Assembly: GCA_030295235.1 (NCBI GenBank) | Contig: AP026144.1 | Coordinates: forward strand, 186,001 to 250,000 | DNA length: 64,000 nucleotides | Source of the DNA: Fistulifera solaris | Taxonomy: Eukaryota > Bacillariophyta > Bacillariophyceae > Naviculales > Stauroneidaceae | Reading direction: 5' to 3' | Part shown: positions 33,268 through 44,900 of the stretch, piece after piece | Numbering within the stretch: the stretch's first letter is position 1 | How the letters are laid out: each line of letters begins with the position of its first letter | Notes under the pieces: generated by a model | Told to the model about the DNA's origin: nothing | Databases searched by the model: none | The model's input: only the letters and a program-made list of their open reading frames with translations | Made by a program: the position numbers and the translations under genes

Positions 33268-34663
33268 AAGGTGCAGAATGATATATTATTGGAGAACGAG
33301 TCGACTTGAAAGATTTCAAATTGAATTTCAAGGACGGAACGCCGTTTGGTGTTCAAGTAATTACATATGATAATGGAGTCAACAGGGCAGAGAACAGTCT
33401 GCTGCCGACCGTTATTCATAACAATCAAAGTCAACATGCAAAATGACATTAGCATTAGCTGACTACTCCTGATGCTGATATTTTCCTCAGAAACAGTTCT
33501 GCTACAACAATCGTCTTCGTTTTCACATTGCTACTCTCGTTCGCTCCTTTAATAGAATCCTCGATTTCATCCGACAGCACAAGTTAAACAAACTCACAAA
33601 ATACATCAACATGAATTGACAACAAAAGAGCGGAGCGACGAAAGTCTGCAGAAGCGCGATTCAACCAGGTATTTGCCGCCTGGAGTGGTCGCGTCGATTG
33701 TGACAGAACCCCAAGACCGTTCTAGCCCCGGTTGAAGTGATGGATAGTGTCAAGTTTATCTATCACTGAATCACCTACGCAGACGGTGTTCGACAAATAA
33801 GTAACTGATATTTTCCGACTGTGGGAGAGCAAATCGTTTCTTTTCGAAATGAATAGTCTGGACCAGGCGCTTCCTTTTCAGCGTCTCCCCCTCCAAGTAT
33901 GAAGCTCCTGATGGTCCTTTAAACAATCTAAAAGTGCAGCGATGTGCGGGGTCCCAGCCCCAAGCTGAACCCGGGGGCACCCATACCTCCAAATGGCCTA
34001 AATCAGCAATTTACTGGAAAAAGGCAAGCATTGGTTCCGTCGGAAACGATTACCCATGAAATACACGGCAGTTTGCCCGACTACTCTGTCTAATTGCCCA
34101 TGGCTATTTCCATCCAAGTGTTTCTGCTATCATGGCGCATGTACACGATCAGCGACAACTCCACTCTAGAAATAGTACGAGAACGTCCAACCTCAACCGC
34201 ATCAGAACCTTCATAATCCTGCCAGATTGACACCTCACGTCCGTATTCCTCGAGCTTTTGCAAACTGGGTTTGCGAAGTCATTCCCAAGCTGCTTAGGAG
34301 GCACTTGCTCGGGTCTACAAAGAGAGGAAGGGATGATTCCGAATAAGGTGCAGCGAGCGGTGTTTGCATTCGACATGGTTGAGTTTAAAGGAAAAGGAAA
34401 CAATGGAGAAACTGTGCGATGAGGCTTTGCACTTTTCGCAACCCAAGTTGCGAAAAAGGGAAAAATATGCGCGATCTTGGGCAAACTAAGTTCTGGTACT
34501 GGATCTTCTATGTTTTGGTACCGTGCAACGGGAATATGATTTTTCTAATTAGAAATTGTGAATCCGACATTGATGCATCATCGCGATCGCGGGTCTTTTA
34601 GCCCCCATTTCCCATTTTTATTTTATTTGTGACTTTTAAAAGAGAATAAATAAGTATCAAACT
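33268..34663. other. Long intergenic region, no supported gene
   Basis: About 1.4 kb between two plus-strand genes. Open frames reach 111 codons (34149-34484, minus) without motif or membrane pattern. A small imperfect dyad (AGTGATGGATAG with CTATCACT) lies near 33735. The downstream part should hold the promoter of the reductase-like gene. Nothing else recognised. Confidence 0.45.
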
Positions 34664-36008
34664 ATGACTAGTCTTTTTCCTCTCCTATTACTTGCTTCCA
34701 CACTTCCTTCAGCTGAGTCGGCTTTCGCGATATTTAATTCATCGGAGATTCATTCCTCATTGCGAACAGATGAGATGATTCTACAAAACGATATTCGAAT
34801 GACCAGGCTGTCCAATAATCAAATGATACCATTGATCGGATTTGGAGCTGGAAATGTGCCTCACTCCCATGTGGGAGCTCTCGTAGCGGATGCCATTCAA
34901 CCAGACAAGAAAATATATCTCATCGACACGGCTCGAGAAAGTAAGATTGAGGCCTTGATTTATCGTGACTGGTGCTCAACGTTTCAATACAGAAAAAGTC
35001 AAACCGGAAATACACGTCACTACGAAAGTGTGGTATACTCATTTGGGATATAACCGTACCAAGCTCGCTGTGGAAGATTCGTTAGAAGCTTTCCGAGACG
35101 CCCTGGAGAGTGATATGGTTGATCTCAAACTACACATCCAGCTGCATTATCCAAGGTGCTTTGAAAGTATCGAATGGATGGACTGCGACAGTGAGGAAGC
35201 AATTTTGCATACAAAGGTGAAACAAGTTGGTCCAGATCCTCGTCTGGATCCGAGAAACTCAGTGAAAGGTAGCTGGACGTACCTCGAAGACTTGTACCTC
35301 TCGGCGAACCACCCCGTGGCAAGTATCGGTGTTTCCAACTTTGCGCTCGCTGATTTAGAAGCAATGCACGAGTATGCTCGCGTCCAGCCGCATACTCTCA
35401 TGATCAGCATGTGGTCTATTTCGTACGATTCGCTGCTCGTTGAGCATTGTCGTCGGCACAACATACATATTCAGGTCTACAATGCGCTACAATCCACAAT
35501 GAAATCTCTTGAACATGTTGCGAAAGCGGTTCCGTCGCTAGCAATAACACCGGGTCAAGCGGTGATTTCTTGGCTCGTGGAACAAAACATATCCGTTTTT
35601 CCGCGGACCTCGAAAGTAAGTCGCCTATCGGAAAACTCTGCGACCACTATTGCTTCAATGCCCCCGTTGAGCCCAAAGCAGAGGGAAGACATCGAATTTG
35701 CTCTTCGACGAGGTTTTGGCGAAGATGACATAATTGAAGAGTTACTTATCCCACCCTCTGTTGATGTCGTCTCGTGGTTCCTGGCAATAGCTTGGCTCAT
35801 TGTGATTGGTGTTACGATCCGTGCACCCTCCGTATCTTCGTCGCCTAAGCCGTTGAAAGCGATGTCCAAGACAGGACGCAGAAAGCGTTTCAAACACAAG
35901 CGCCGGAATTGTGAGGCAGCATGTTCAAATTGGGCGATCGCAAATGTTATGTACTTCATGTGGAAGCAAATGAGGCTTTCAAAGATCCACTCGGGTCAAG
36001 AAGATTAA
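34664..36008 (+). CDS. Aldo/keto reductase-like protein with C-terminal membrane anchor
   Basis: About 440 aa. ATG 34664 starts a signal peptide (LFPLLLLASTLPSAESAFA). The AKR fold is then seen: LSNNQMIPLIGFGAGN (strand 1), LIDTAR (catalytic Asp), HVTTKVWYTHLG (catalytic Lys), DLKLHIQLHYP (catalytic His), IGVSNFALADLEAM, and a late NADP-binding-like VFPRTSKVSRLSEN. In the usual D-T-A-x-x-Y the Tyr is Ser here, so normal aldo/keto reductase chemistry may be lost. After the domain comes a membrane segment (VVSWFLAIAWLIVIGVTI) and a basic tail. The frame changes by +1 between 34940 and 34975. Either one base is extra (TTT 34959-34961) or a 52-nt intron (34941-34992, GTAAGA...TACAG) is spliced; both restore the frame. 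Alignment with AKR spacing favours the first. Confidence 0.75.
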
Positions 36009-36278
36009 AGTAGGTTCGAAAAGCAAGAGACCGCCGCACTTACATAGCCTTATTTTGCATAATTTTGATCTCATCAATATGATTAACATGAACGGATAAA
36101 TGCTAAATGTCACTTATAATACATAATCAATCTGATGCGGAGCATCTTCGGCCATTAGAACTTGGAGCTCATGCTGCCTAATGGACAATCATGTCCAGTG
36201 CTTGCCAATTGGATGTATATTGTCTGATGACGAACCTTTAATAAGTCCTCTTCCCGTCTTTAATATACATTGCTTCAT

Positions 36279-37876
36279 TTATTTGTCCACGTTTGTTGTA
36301 GGTTCTTGAGCATCAACCTCAAGGCCGTCTTCTCCCTTGCCATCTGCTGCAACGCCACTATTCTTGCTACCCATGCTTTTGTCCACCAGAAATCCTACCA
36401 AAAGAAACCGCAGCCCCGCCGAGATGCGTTGTCCACAGTGGCGTAACTTTCCAGGAAAAATAACAGCATGCCCTCGCTGAACGTTAAGCGTTGCGTCAAG
36501 CGCTTCAAAATACGTTCCTCCGCCTTCGTAATCGATACCACATCCGTTCGAAAGCGCTATCAGAAATGTCCAATCTGACTTATCTGTGTGCATGTCTAGT
36601 TTCTGTCTCTCCTTTCGTGTCACATCATACTTGACCATGTGAGGTTCTCGGTCATCTAAGGAAAGTGACCGTGCCGAGGCGCCTGCAGCATTTTCAAAAA
36701 TAGCATTAACAACAGTATGAACCGCATCTTGGACGGCAGAAGCCAGAATAGGATATTCGCGACAACCCAGAGTCTGCTTTGCATATGTGTAGGCCGAATA
36801 CTGTCCGCTGCATACTTGTTCTGTCACTCGTACCAAGTGGTCGCATTCTTCATGCGATAGCCCTACATCGGCGACGTAAATACAATGTTCCTCTGACACG
36901 GTGACCCAATCGACAGCTATAAAGCATACGTATCGCACAGGTGAAACGAGGAACGTAAGGTGAGAGGCTGATTGTGTCGCAATGACAGGTTCTGAAAAAT
37001 CGTACCTTTCCTCCTTGGAGGCGAAGCGAGTATAGAGGCATGAAAATAACTATCGACGTGGCTCGGACCAATCACTCCGCTACTTCGACCCGTTGCAACA
37101 GACACAGTGTTAGCTATAGCGGTTTGGGTTCTAGTGGTATTTGGCGATGACGGGGCTGCAGTAGTTGTTGAAGGAGATGGTAAATTCTTGGATGATAGTG
37201 CATGTCGTGATGTCCGACCTGTAGACGGTTTATACGGCGATTGCTCCTGAAGTGGCTGGATAGCATGCAATGCTTGCCCTGTCAATTGTAACGGGGCATC
37301 TCGAGGCCAACGTACTGCATAAATGTGCCGTCCAGATACACCCTCTTCCGCCGACCGTATCGCATGACGGCGGACGACCAGTCGCGTATTGTAGGAGACG
37401 GTTTCTTCCGATGCCTTTTTCGAATAGTCCATCTCTACGGGAGTAATGCTCTGGACGCCTTGAAAAGGTGATTGCTCATTGCTTAGAATCGGTTCAGGAC
37501 ACCGTGTCAATTCTGACTCGACGATATTCGTTTGAATCCGTTTTCTCACCGTCACCACAGTATCCGAAGCCGTTCGTCCATATTTCTGCTGGTACTTGTA
37601 AAGTAAATGATCTTGACCAGCGTTGGAAGGATTCGATGATTCGAGTAATTTGAGTGAAATTTGCTGAAGATGGAAAAGAGGAGGGTCCGTTTTGAATATC
37701 CCGTGAGACGAAATTCTCGCGTGCGAATACGAATGATAGTTTTGAGAGCCAGAGGCAGTAAGTGTCAAGTTGTTTTTCTTTTTGCGTGACCTCCTCCGCT
37801 GACGGGGATCACTTTCAAGGGCGCCAGCTGGCGCATAATCGACTTGTTCGGTCGATTTGGAGCAAGAATGACCCAT
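36279..37876 (-). CDS. Prolyl 4-hydroxylase-like 2OG-Fe(II) oxygenase with long N-terminal extension
   Basis: Exon 1 37876-37006 and exon 2 36916-36279 with intron 37005-36917 (89 nt, GTACGA...TTATAG, phase 1) give 502 aa. The join reads RRKAVDWVTVSEEHCIYV. The first ~290 residues, starting MGHSCSK (myristoylation-like), are Ser/Thr/Arg-rich and disordered. The second part is a double-stranded beta-helix oxygenase: LSHEECDHLV start, MVKYDV, LDMHTDKSDWTFLIAL (iron-binding His-x-Asp), GGGTYFE, and GKLRHCGQRISAGLRFLLVG (distal iron His and 2-oxoglutarate Arg). All metal and cosubstrate residues are present. It should hydroxylate a protein residue; the target is not known. Unlike ER collagen-type P4H there is no signal peptide, and the MG start suggests cytosolic membrane association. 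Confidence 0.85.
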
Positions 37877-38953
37877 TTTGTGTTGGTGATGTTCAGTTGT
37901 TTGTTATCGACTTTCGAGGAACTCAATTACCTCTTTCCCGCAGCAGACACGACCTTGACACCGTCAGTAATGTGCAGAAGGTTGAATGGCGCTGACGGGA
38001 AAGGAATAGAATGATGGCGTTTAAGGAGAAGTGTCGACACCAGCGACGTTTTGGCGTCAAGACTTTGTCGTCGAAAATAATGAGGGAACTTCTGTTCCAA
38101 TCTTCAGCAAGTCTTCTCCGAGTAGAAGAACGTGATGCAGCTCAATGTTCTTATCTAACAAGATTAGCGCTAGTGTCAAACGCTCCCAAGAAAACACGAG
38201 AAGTAATGTTCCAGAAAAAATAAGGATTGGCTTGACCGAGGCAGAATGAAAGACAAAGAGTCTTTTCTTTCTCGCTTTGCTGCTTCCGAGTGAGCTTTCC
38301 TTTTTGAAAAAGCAGAAAATAAGAATGCTTTCGCTTCCTGTCACTAACAGTCAGCTCAATTCACCACGTTGAAGTGTTTGCAGCGAACTGTTGTTATCGA
38401 TCAAGTTCGGTAACAAATCATCGTTTCTCTTGGAAAAGAAGGGAGCCGAAAGCTTCATCACTTCTACTACAGTGTGGGGTCGTGTCGCGTGCCGCGGGGT
38501 AGTTCTCTACAAAGTACATAATACATAATTCCCCTGAAAACTCTGACTGTTATGCGCCAAATTGCACTATCGACTATAGTGTTTGCGTGGAGGGTGATGC
38601 CCGCTTTCCAAGTTAGTAAATGTGTGTCGCAGAGCGTGATTGCTTTCGGCAACCAGACACAGTGTGATCCATGGTCGAAAACATAAACCTGGTGGTCTCT
38701 TTTCTTCAGTGTAGAGGTAACGCAGCGACAACAGAGGGTTCTCGCGGCTCGCTGTATCGAATATCGAAACGGATCGCTCGCGTGCTCGCGTCGTTCATTG
38801 ACTCAATGCAAGCATTCGAATACTAGTAGTAAACAAGAACGACAATAGACATTAACGTCGACGCATTCAAAGAGAAGTCGTGTATATTTCGTTTAACTAT
38901 TGATCTTCAAAAAGCTCTCAGTGAGAGAAAGGCTAAGAGCGTAATTCATCGTC
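37877..38953. other. Divergent intergenic region
   Basis: About 1.08 kb between the oxygenase gene (minus) and the ubiquilin gene (plus). Frames of up to 95 codons have no domain. It presumably carries both promoters and leaders. No RNA gene or strong repeat was seen. Confidence 0.45.
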
Positions 38954-40603
38954 ATGTTATCCTTTACCATTCGACTGTCAACGGGCACAAAATGGACTAT
39001 TACGCTGGAGGAAGGTGCGACCGTTGCAACCACCACCGTCCTTCAAGTGAAGGAGCATCTAATGACGTTGAAAGATCAGCATGAATACCTCAACGACGCG
39101 ACGATCGACACTATTCGATTGATTTTCAAAGGACGCATTCTTGAGAATGAGCGAGTCTTATCCGATTATCAAATCGTCCCCGACGCAACTCTTTTTCTCG
39201 TCAAGAGTGCGAACCGCAGCAACGCGAGTCCGGCTACACCTTCGAATACAACAACTGCATCTAGTGCCCCACGACCTGCTCCAGCGGTCCCACCTGTTCC
39301 TCCTGTAGCCAGCGTGACTAGCACACCTCCACTTTTCAATCCGTGGGGTGCTTCGGGATTCGGCGGTGCACCTCCTTCGCTAGACAGTATGATGAATCAC
39401 CCGCCGAGCCAAGAACAGATGAATCAAGTACTCAACAATCCCATGATTCAAAGCATGCTAGACAGCAATCCCGATTTCTTACGCAACATGCTACAGTCGC
39501 AAATGCAAAACAATCCGCAATTGCGGCAAATGATGGAGTCGAATCCTGCTTTAGCGCAAATGATGAACGATCCTGCCGCGCTCGATCAAGTCATGCAAAT
39601 GATGCGCAATCCAGCGGCCTTTCAACAGGTCTTGCGTCAGCAAGATCTGGCGCTTTCGCAGTTGGAAAATATGCCCGGTGGGATGGCCGCATTGAGTTCC
39701 ATGTATCAGCAATACCAGCAGCCTTTGGAGGAATCTATGATCGGTGGTGGTAGTAGTAACACGAGTCACGCTTCGAATACCAATGGCAATAGAAACGGTG
39801 AAGGCTCTATGGCGGGAGCATCCGGTCAAGCCATGCCGAATCCCTGGGGTAATGCGTCGTCTTCGAGATCCACAAATTCGAGCCGAATTCGGCCAGCAAA
39901 TCCCATGATGAATCCTTGGGCGAACATGGCTGCCATGGCGAACAACAATGGTAGTAACAATCAAGGTGGTGAACCGGATTTGTTCTCGCCGTTTGGTGGA
40001 TTAGGAGCTATGTCGGCGCCTGGGATGGCTCCGTCGCCTGAGCAACGCCAAGCAGTCCTACAGATGATGGAAAATCCGGCTGTACAAAATATGATGCAAC
40101 AGGCTATACAGCAAAATCCAGAAATGTTTCGACAGGCTTTGCTGGCACAGAATCCCATGATGGAACAAATGTTTCGAGGCAATCCGGCCATGCTCGACCA
40201 CATGATGCAACAGATGATGAACCCAGAGACACTTCGTGCTATGTTTCAAATGCAGGATCAGCTGCAAGGATTGAACCTAGGACAAGCCGGTTACCAACCG
40301 GATTCACTGAACTTTTCGAATCTTCTTGGTGGTGTGGCTCCAGCCGCGGAGCAACGTCCTCCAGCGGAGCGTTACGCAGTCCAATTGAGATCGCTCTATG
40401 ATATGGGATTTGACGATGAGCAGCGCAATTTGCAAGCTTTGGAGCAGGTACACGGAAATCTGAATAGAGCAGTAGACTATCTTTTGACAATGCCATTATC
40501 TTCGACCCCTCCTTCAGCAAGCGCGCCAACGAATAATTCAACGACATCGGATACGGGAGCGCCGTCCGAACCGAAGGATGCAGATGATAAGAAAAATGAC
40601 TAG
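38954..40603 (+). CDS. DSK2: Ubiquilin / Dsk2 proteasome shuttle
   Basis: An intact frame of 549 aa. An N-terminal ubiquitin-like domain (LSFTIRLSTGTKWTITLEEG to ATLFLVKSA, ~1-86) includes IRLIFKGRILENERVLSDY. A Pro/Thr-rich linker follows, then STI1-type helices rich in Met, Asn and Gln (NNPMIQSMLDSNPDFLRNML, NPALAQMMNDPAALDQVMQM, and again at ~350-440). A C-terminal UBA domain near 480-520 reads QLRSLYDMGFDDEQRNLQAL with the MGF loop. The protein carries ubiquitinated clients to the proteasome and holds membrane-protein precursors. The layout and length match plant and animal ubiquilins. It complements the UBX, E2 and RING genes in this window. Confidence 0.95.
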   Translation: MLSFTIRLSTGTKWTITLEEGATVATTTVLQVKEHLMTLKDQHEYLNDATIDTIRLIFKGRILENERVLSDYQIVPDATLFLVKSANRSNASPATPSNTTTASSAPRPAPAVPPVPPVASVTSTPPLFNPWGASGFGGAPPSLDSMMNHPPSQEQMNQVLNNPMIQSMLDSNPDFLRNMLQSQMQNNPQLRQMMESNPALAQMMNDPAALDQVMQMMRNPAAFQQVLRQQDLALSQLENMPGGMAALSSMYQQYQQPLEESMIGGGSSNTSHASNTNGNRNGEGSMAGASGQAMPNPWGNASSSRSTNSSRIRPANPMMNPWANMAAMANNNGSNNQGGEPDLFSPFGGLGAMSAPGMAPSPEQRQAVLQMMENPAVQNMMQQAIQQNPEMFRQALLAQNPMMEQMFRGNPAMLDHMMQQMMNPETLRAMFQMQDQLQGLNLGQAGYQPDSLNFSNLLGGVAPAAEQRPPAERYAVQLRSLYDMGFDDEQRNLQALEQVHGNLNRAVDYLLTMPLSSTPPSASAPTNNSTTSDTGAPSEPKDADDKKND

Positions 40604-41960
40604 ATTGCTGCTGCTTTTGAATCTTTAACTTTTCTGTACAAATCCATCGTTTCAAATAGGACAGCCATAATTGTACCTTTCGTTGTGCATTTTAAAAATC
40701 TTATGCCCCTTACCAGAAAGACGTCCTCCTACTGACGCCTTTCTATTTAGTGAGAAATGATACGAAAAAATGTGAGCTAAATTAGACTTTGGATTGCTTT
40801 GCGCATTGAGTGACTGTTGTCTCCAATTGTCTTGATCACACACTTAACCCAATAGTCGACGAAAGCAACTCGGAATACTATTCGTTGTCCAATATCAACG
40901 ATTGACTCGTTAGATTGAGTACGTGTTATCCCAAGTCGATTTAATGACACTCGGTGAAGGTATTCTCCGCCATTGCCTCTTTCATCATGGTTTGGATCGT
41001 TGCCATATCGAATTTATGAAACAAACATGGAAAGAAAGTACATCGTCCCTTTCGCTTACCGTGACATGCTCGGCATTTTTTCACATTTCATAGAGCTTGT
41101 GAATGATGAACAGGTTTCGCAGCGGCATTTGAGCGTTTTGGCATGCTTCACTTCGGGCACAGACTTCTTGTTATTGAATTTGCTAGCGAAAAACTTTCCC
41201 CCCCTTAAATTTCCTCAATTTTGTTGTCCAGTCGCCTATCGCTGACCTTGATGGCGTTGGCTTCTTTTCGGAATCTAACGAATGTGAATTCCATGTTCAC
41301 GGGCGGCATTTATCTGTTGCGAAGAAACGATGAGTTATGGTTGCGTGCATCGTACTCCCTTTCGCGCTGGCGCATTCAGAAAAAAAAGGTTTAATGGGAC
41401 TGGCGGCAAAATGCTCCCTGTATCAGCAATATCAACAGTCAAAACGCCAGTGTAGTTTAGGTAGACACAGAGAGTCAGATTTCTAGCGCGGGGGCGTTCG
41501 TTTACGCCGTTCCTTGAAGCTATCAGGTATCCTTCGTCCTCGAGATCCGAAATTTCGAATGATAGCCGACCGAAAGGATACCTTACGAAGGCGTTGACGA
41601 CAGCAATTAACGTGGACCCAATTTGTTGTTGTTTCGATGAGTCATGATGTCGATCATAGTGACGCTAATCGGACATGATCGATTGAATGACGCAACAGAG
41701 AAAGATGGACGCAAAGGCACCTCTCGAGAGCAACTTTTTCGATTGGAATGTTAAGTACTTCTGAGGGCTTTCTACGTAACTGTTTGGGCTTCGATGATGC
41801 CAACTGTTACGCAATGAACGGAACTTTGAACGGTAGTGCGTGAGCGTTCGGCCCCACTTCGAACCAGCGCTTTATGCCATGCAACAAAGTCAACGGGCAC
41901 TTCAGGTGCCATATATGGCATAAAGTGAGCTATTATTTACGCAACAAAGTACACAGCCGA
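40604..41960. other. Convergent intergenic region
   Basis: About 1.36 kb between the ends of the ubiquilin (plus) and CXXC (minus) genes. A 90-codon frame at 40973-41245 has no support. An inverted repeat TTTATGCCAT (41871-41880) / ATGGCATAAA (41915-41924), with an inner GGCAC-N5-GTGCC dyad, lies just past the stop of the CXXC gene and could fold in its 3' UTR. Confidence 0.5.
41871..41924 (-). repeat. Inverted repeat / hairpin in CXXC gene 3' flank
   Basis: Perfect 10-bp arms TTTATGCCAT and ATGGCATAAA 34 bp apart; within the loop GGCACTTCAGGTGCC forms a second stem. It starts 37 bp downstream of the CXXC gene stop, so it is probably transcribed. Confidence 0.6.
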
Positions 41961-44900
41961 TCAAAGGAGATATTCAATCGCTCTGCGAATCGAATACGAG
42001 TTGTCACCAGCCGACAAAGTCACAGGTACCTCAAGTGCCGCCGAAAGCAACTCAGCATACCATTTGTTTCCCACTAGAAGAGCTCGATTGGTAGCATAGT
42101 CGAATCGATCGAAAAACTCAAGCGACAAAGCATGAAGCGATCTTACAAGCCACGTATGTGCACCTGTTCCTTTCTCACGGCTGTTGATTGCCATGACACG
42201 ACGAAGTAGAATAAGTGTCACTAACATCGCGCGACCGACGGCTGTAGCGTCATCAATCATCATTCCCTCTTTCCATTTCGAGTTAAGCTTTACTAGAAAA
42301 TTTTGGGCCTCAAGAACTTCTTCAGCCTTGATTTTGTTCAAATCATCCAACATGTCCTTCTCATAGGTGGAAACTTTTTTCTCTTCAATCTTGAGCTGCC
42401 GACCGGACAGCCTTGAATAGCCTTTCCGAACTCGCACCGACTCGTACTTCTCTCCATAATCCACCTTCAATTCTACCTCTGTCCCATCATTCGGTATCAC
42501 CAGACGTCCTTGGCCAGGGTAGCTGTGGCCTATATAATAGTGCATGGCACCCTCGGGGTCTTCTTTGGCAAAAATACTCGGAGTTTCGTTGCCGTCTGTC
42601 TCGTTCGTAAAAACAAGGATGTTGCTTTCCGCCAGTTTACTTAGGTTTCCGGTGTCGTCGTCGGTGATGTCAAACACCAAGTCGTCTTTTCCGTTTGAGC
42701 CAAAAGACCAGGCTTCCGCTTTCCAATTGTGAACAAATTCCTTCACAATGAGAACATGGTTAGGCTTCAAGTCTTCAGTACGCAAGGGTCCGTATACTCC
42801 CAAATCAACGAGTTCTCCCTCTTCGAAGACAAGAGAAGCTTCACGGCAAAGCGAATTAATAGCGGCGAGGGGTGCTGCTGTTATGAAGAGACCGAGACCT
42901 CCGTTAGGTACTTCGGATTCTTTGGCCTTAAGTTGCAAATGGTGCCCCTTTACGACCAAATTAATCACTCGCTGTTGTGGACACGCATGAATCGTCGTAG
43001 GTAGAATGTAGTGGCGGTAAAAAGGCTTTTCCTTGGGAGGACACGCGCTTGGCCCTAAATATAGTTTGCCCTCGTTTTGCGCTGTATAGGCAAGGTAGCC
43101 TGACCATGCATCTGGCTCTTCAACATTGCACATACGTGGATTGGGTGCTTCGTTTCGAACCCCGAAAGCAAACCACTGTCCAATACTAAGATCTAAGATC
43201 ACGTTGAATTGAATCGGACCTTCCTCTGCCCAAGTACAAGATTCTATCTTTCCATAAACAGCTTTCGTCCGACCGTCTCGACTTATCCATTCGCGATAGT
43301 ATCCTTTGTTTACGAGAAAATGTGAAATCTTGTCCTTGTCACATTTCGCCGCGCCAGCGCCTCGTCGCTTGAGAGAATGCCGAGTTGTTACCACGGCCGT
43401 GTCACTTAGCACTTTGTCAGCAATTTCATCTTCTGATACATAAAGATCGTTCACAATTGACTCTTCTAATCCTTCAAGAGGCACAAATTCATCGTCTGGG
43501 ACGTCGTTGCGCTCGTCTCCGTCATCAAAGAAAATATCGACTAAGTTGCCTCGTTTAGCGACAATGGTTCCATTGTACCATTGCTAAAAACGGAAACGTG
43601 AGAAACAAGGTAAGACCTCATGAAGAAGCAACAATCCTATTACTCACGTCATTCTCATGCCATCTTGCAAAAACACGGGTTCCAATCGTTATTTCTTCTT
43701 CTGCTTTAACCTTTGTTGAATTTGCGCCATAAAATTCTTTGAAGCGTGACTTAAGACTATTGTCTGAATAAAGTGCTTGCCGAGCATATCCCTTGTAAGT
43801 CGACATCGTCTTCTTCTTGAAAGCGTAGGTCTTGCAAAGATTAAATACGCAGCGGTTCCCTGCTTTGCACGGGACACAGTTTTTGCAGAAGAACGGTGAG
43901 CAACAGGCAGAGCAGTCACAGCTGTTCTTCGAGTGTGAATGAGGCTTCTCAGATCGTTTTGAAGTCATCACCTCACTCTCGTCCAGAACGGTAATAAGCT
44001 TTCCGTACATTCGTTCGAATTGTTCCTCCAAATGCGTATTTCTAGATTTTGCTTTCACTGCTCGTGCTTTATGCATAAAAAATTTGATTGTAGACTCTTT
44101 GTACTTGTAGTTTAAGCAGGGGTAAAACACACACCCTCCACCCCGAATGCCACGGCATGCCGCACACTTCTGGCACACCTCCTTGGCTGTACATGAAGCG
44201 CAATGTCCGCATCGACTTTTGACTTTCCTGTCGTGCTGGCTTTCCGGCTCGGCCTTAGCCTTGGCGGTGCCGGAGAATACGCCTCCAGATCCGTAAAGTT
44301 GGTCGAACTGTCTTTCAAGCATTTTATTTCCTTTCATAATTGACTTTGCTTGTTGCTTGGCATTGGCTAGCGTAGTTGGCTTGTACTTGTAGGCCAGACA
44401 AAGAGCAAAGACGCATCGTCCCTTCCGAGTATCACGGCAACTGATACATTTATCACATTTTATCGGATTTGTGCACGATGCACAATTCTTACAGTGACCG
44501 ACAAAACCCCGCCCTGTTCTCGGAGCTTCTCCAGATAAGGATGATTCACTAATCAGCTTCACCTCAGCTGCAAGAGGTCCATCACTCCCAAATATTTTCT
44601 CAAACTTGTGCTCCAAGCGTGGATCCCCTGTTTTTACAGTTTTCGCCTCATTCAGGAAGTTGTTGATACCCAACAAAGTGTAGTTGAAGTCAAGACAAGG
44701 GAGAAACGCACATCTTCCTTCCCGTTTACCGCGGCAGCTGCCACACTTTCCACAAAGGTCTCGATCCAAGCACGTAGCACAAACACCGCAAAAACCGTCG
44801 CGTCTCTCAGCGCACAGATTTTGGGTGGTGTCGGCGGCCGCCGAGTTGTCTGCATGGGCTACCCGACCATTTAGTGGCTTGCTTGTAATGACGCCATTCT

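Noticed and set aside
40973-41245. 90-codon frame after ubiquilin
   Set aside because: No domain and AT-rich surroundings; nothing separates it from chance.
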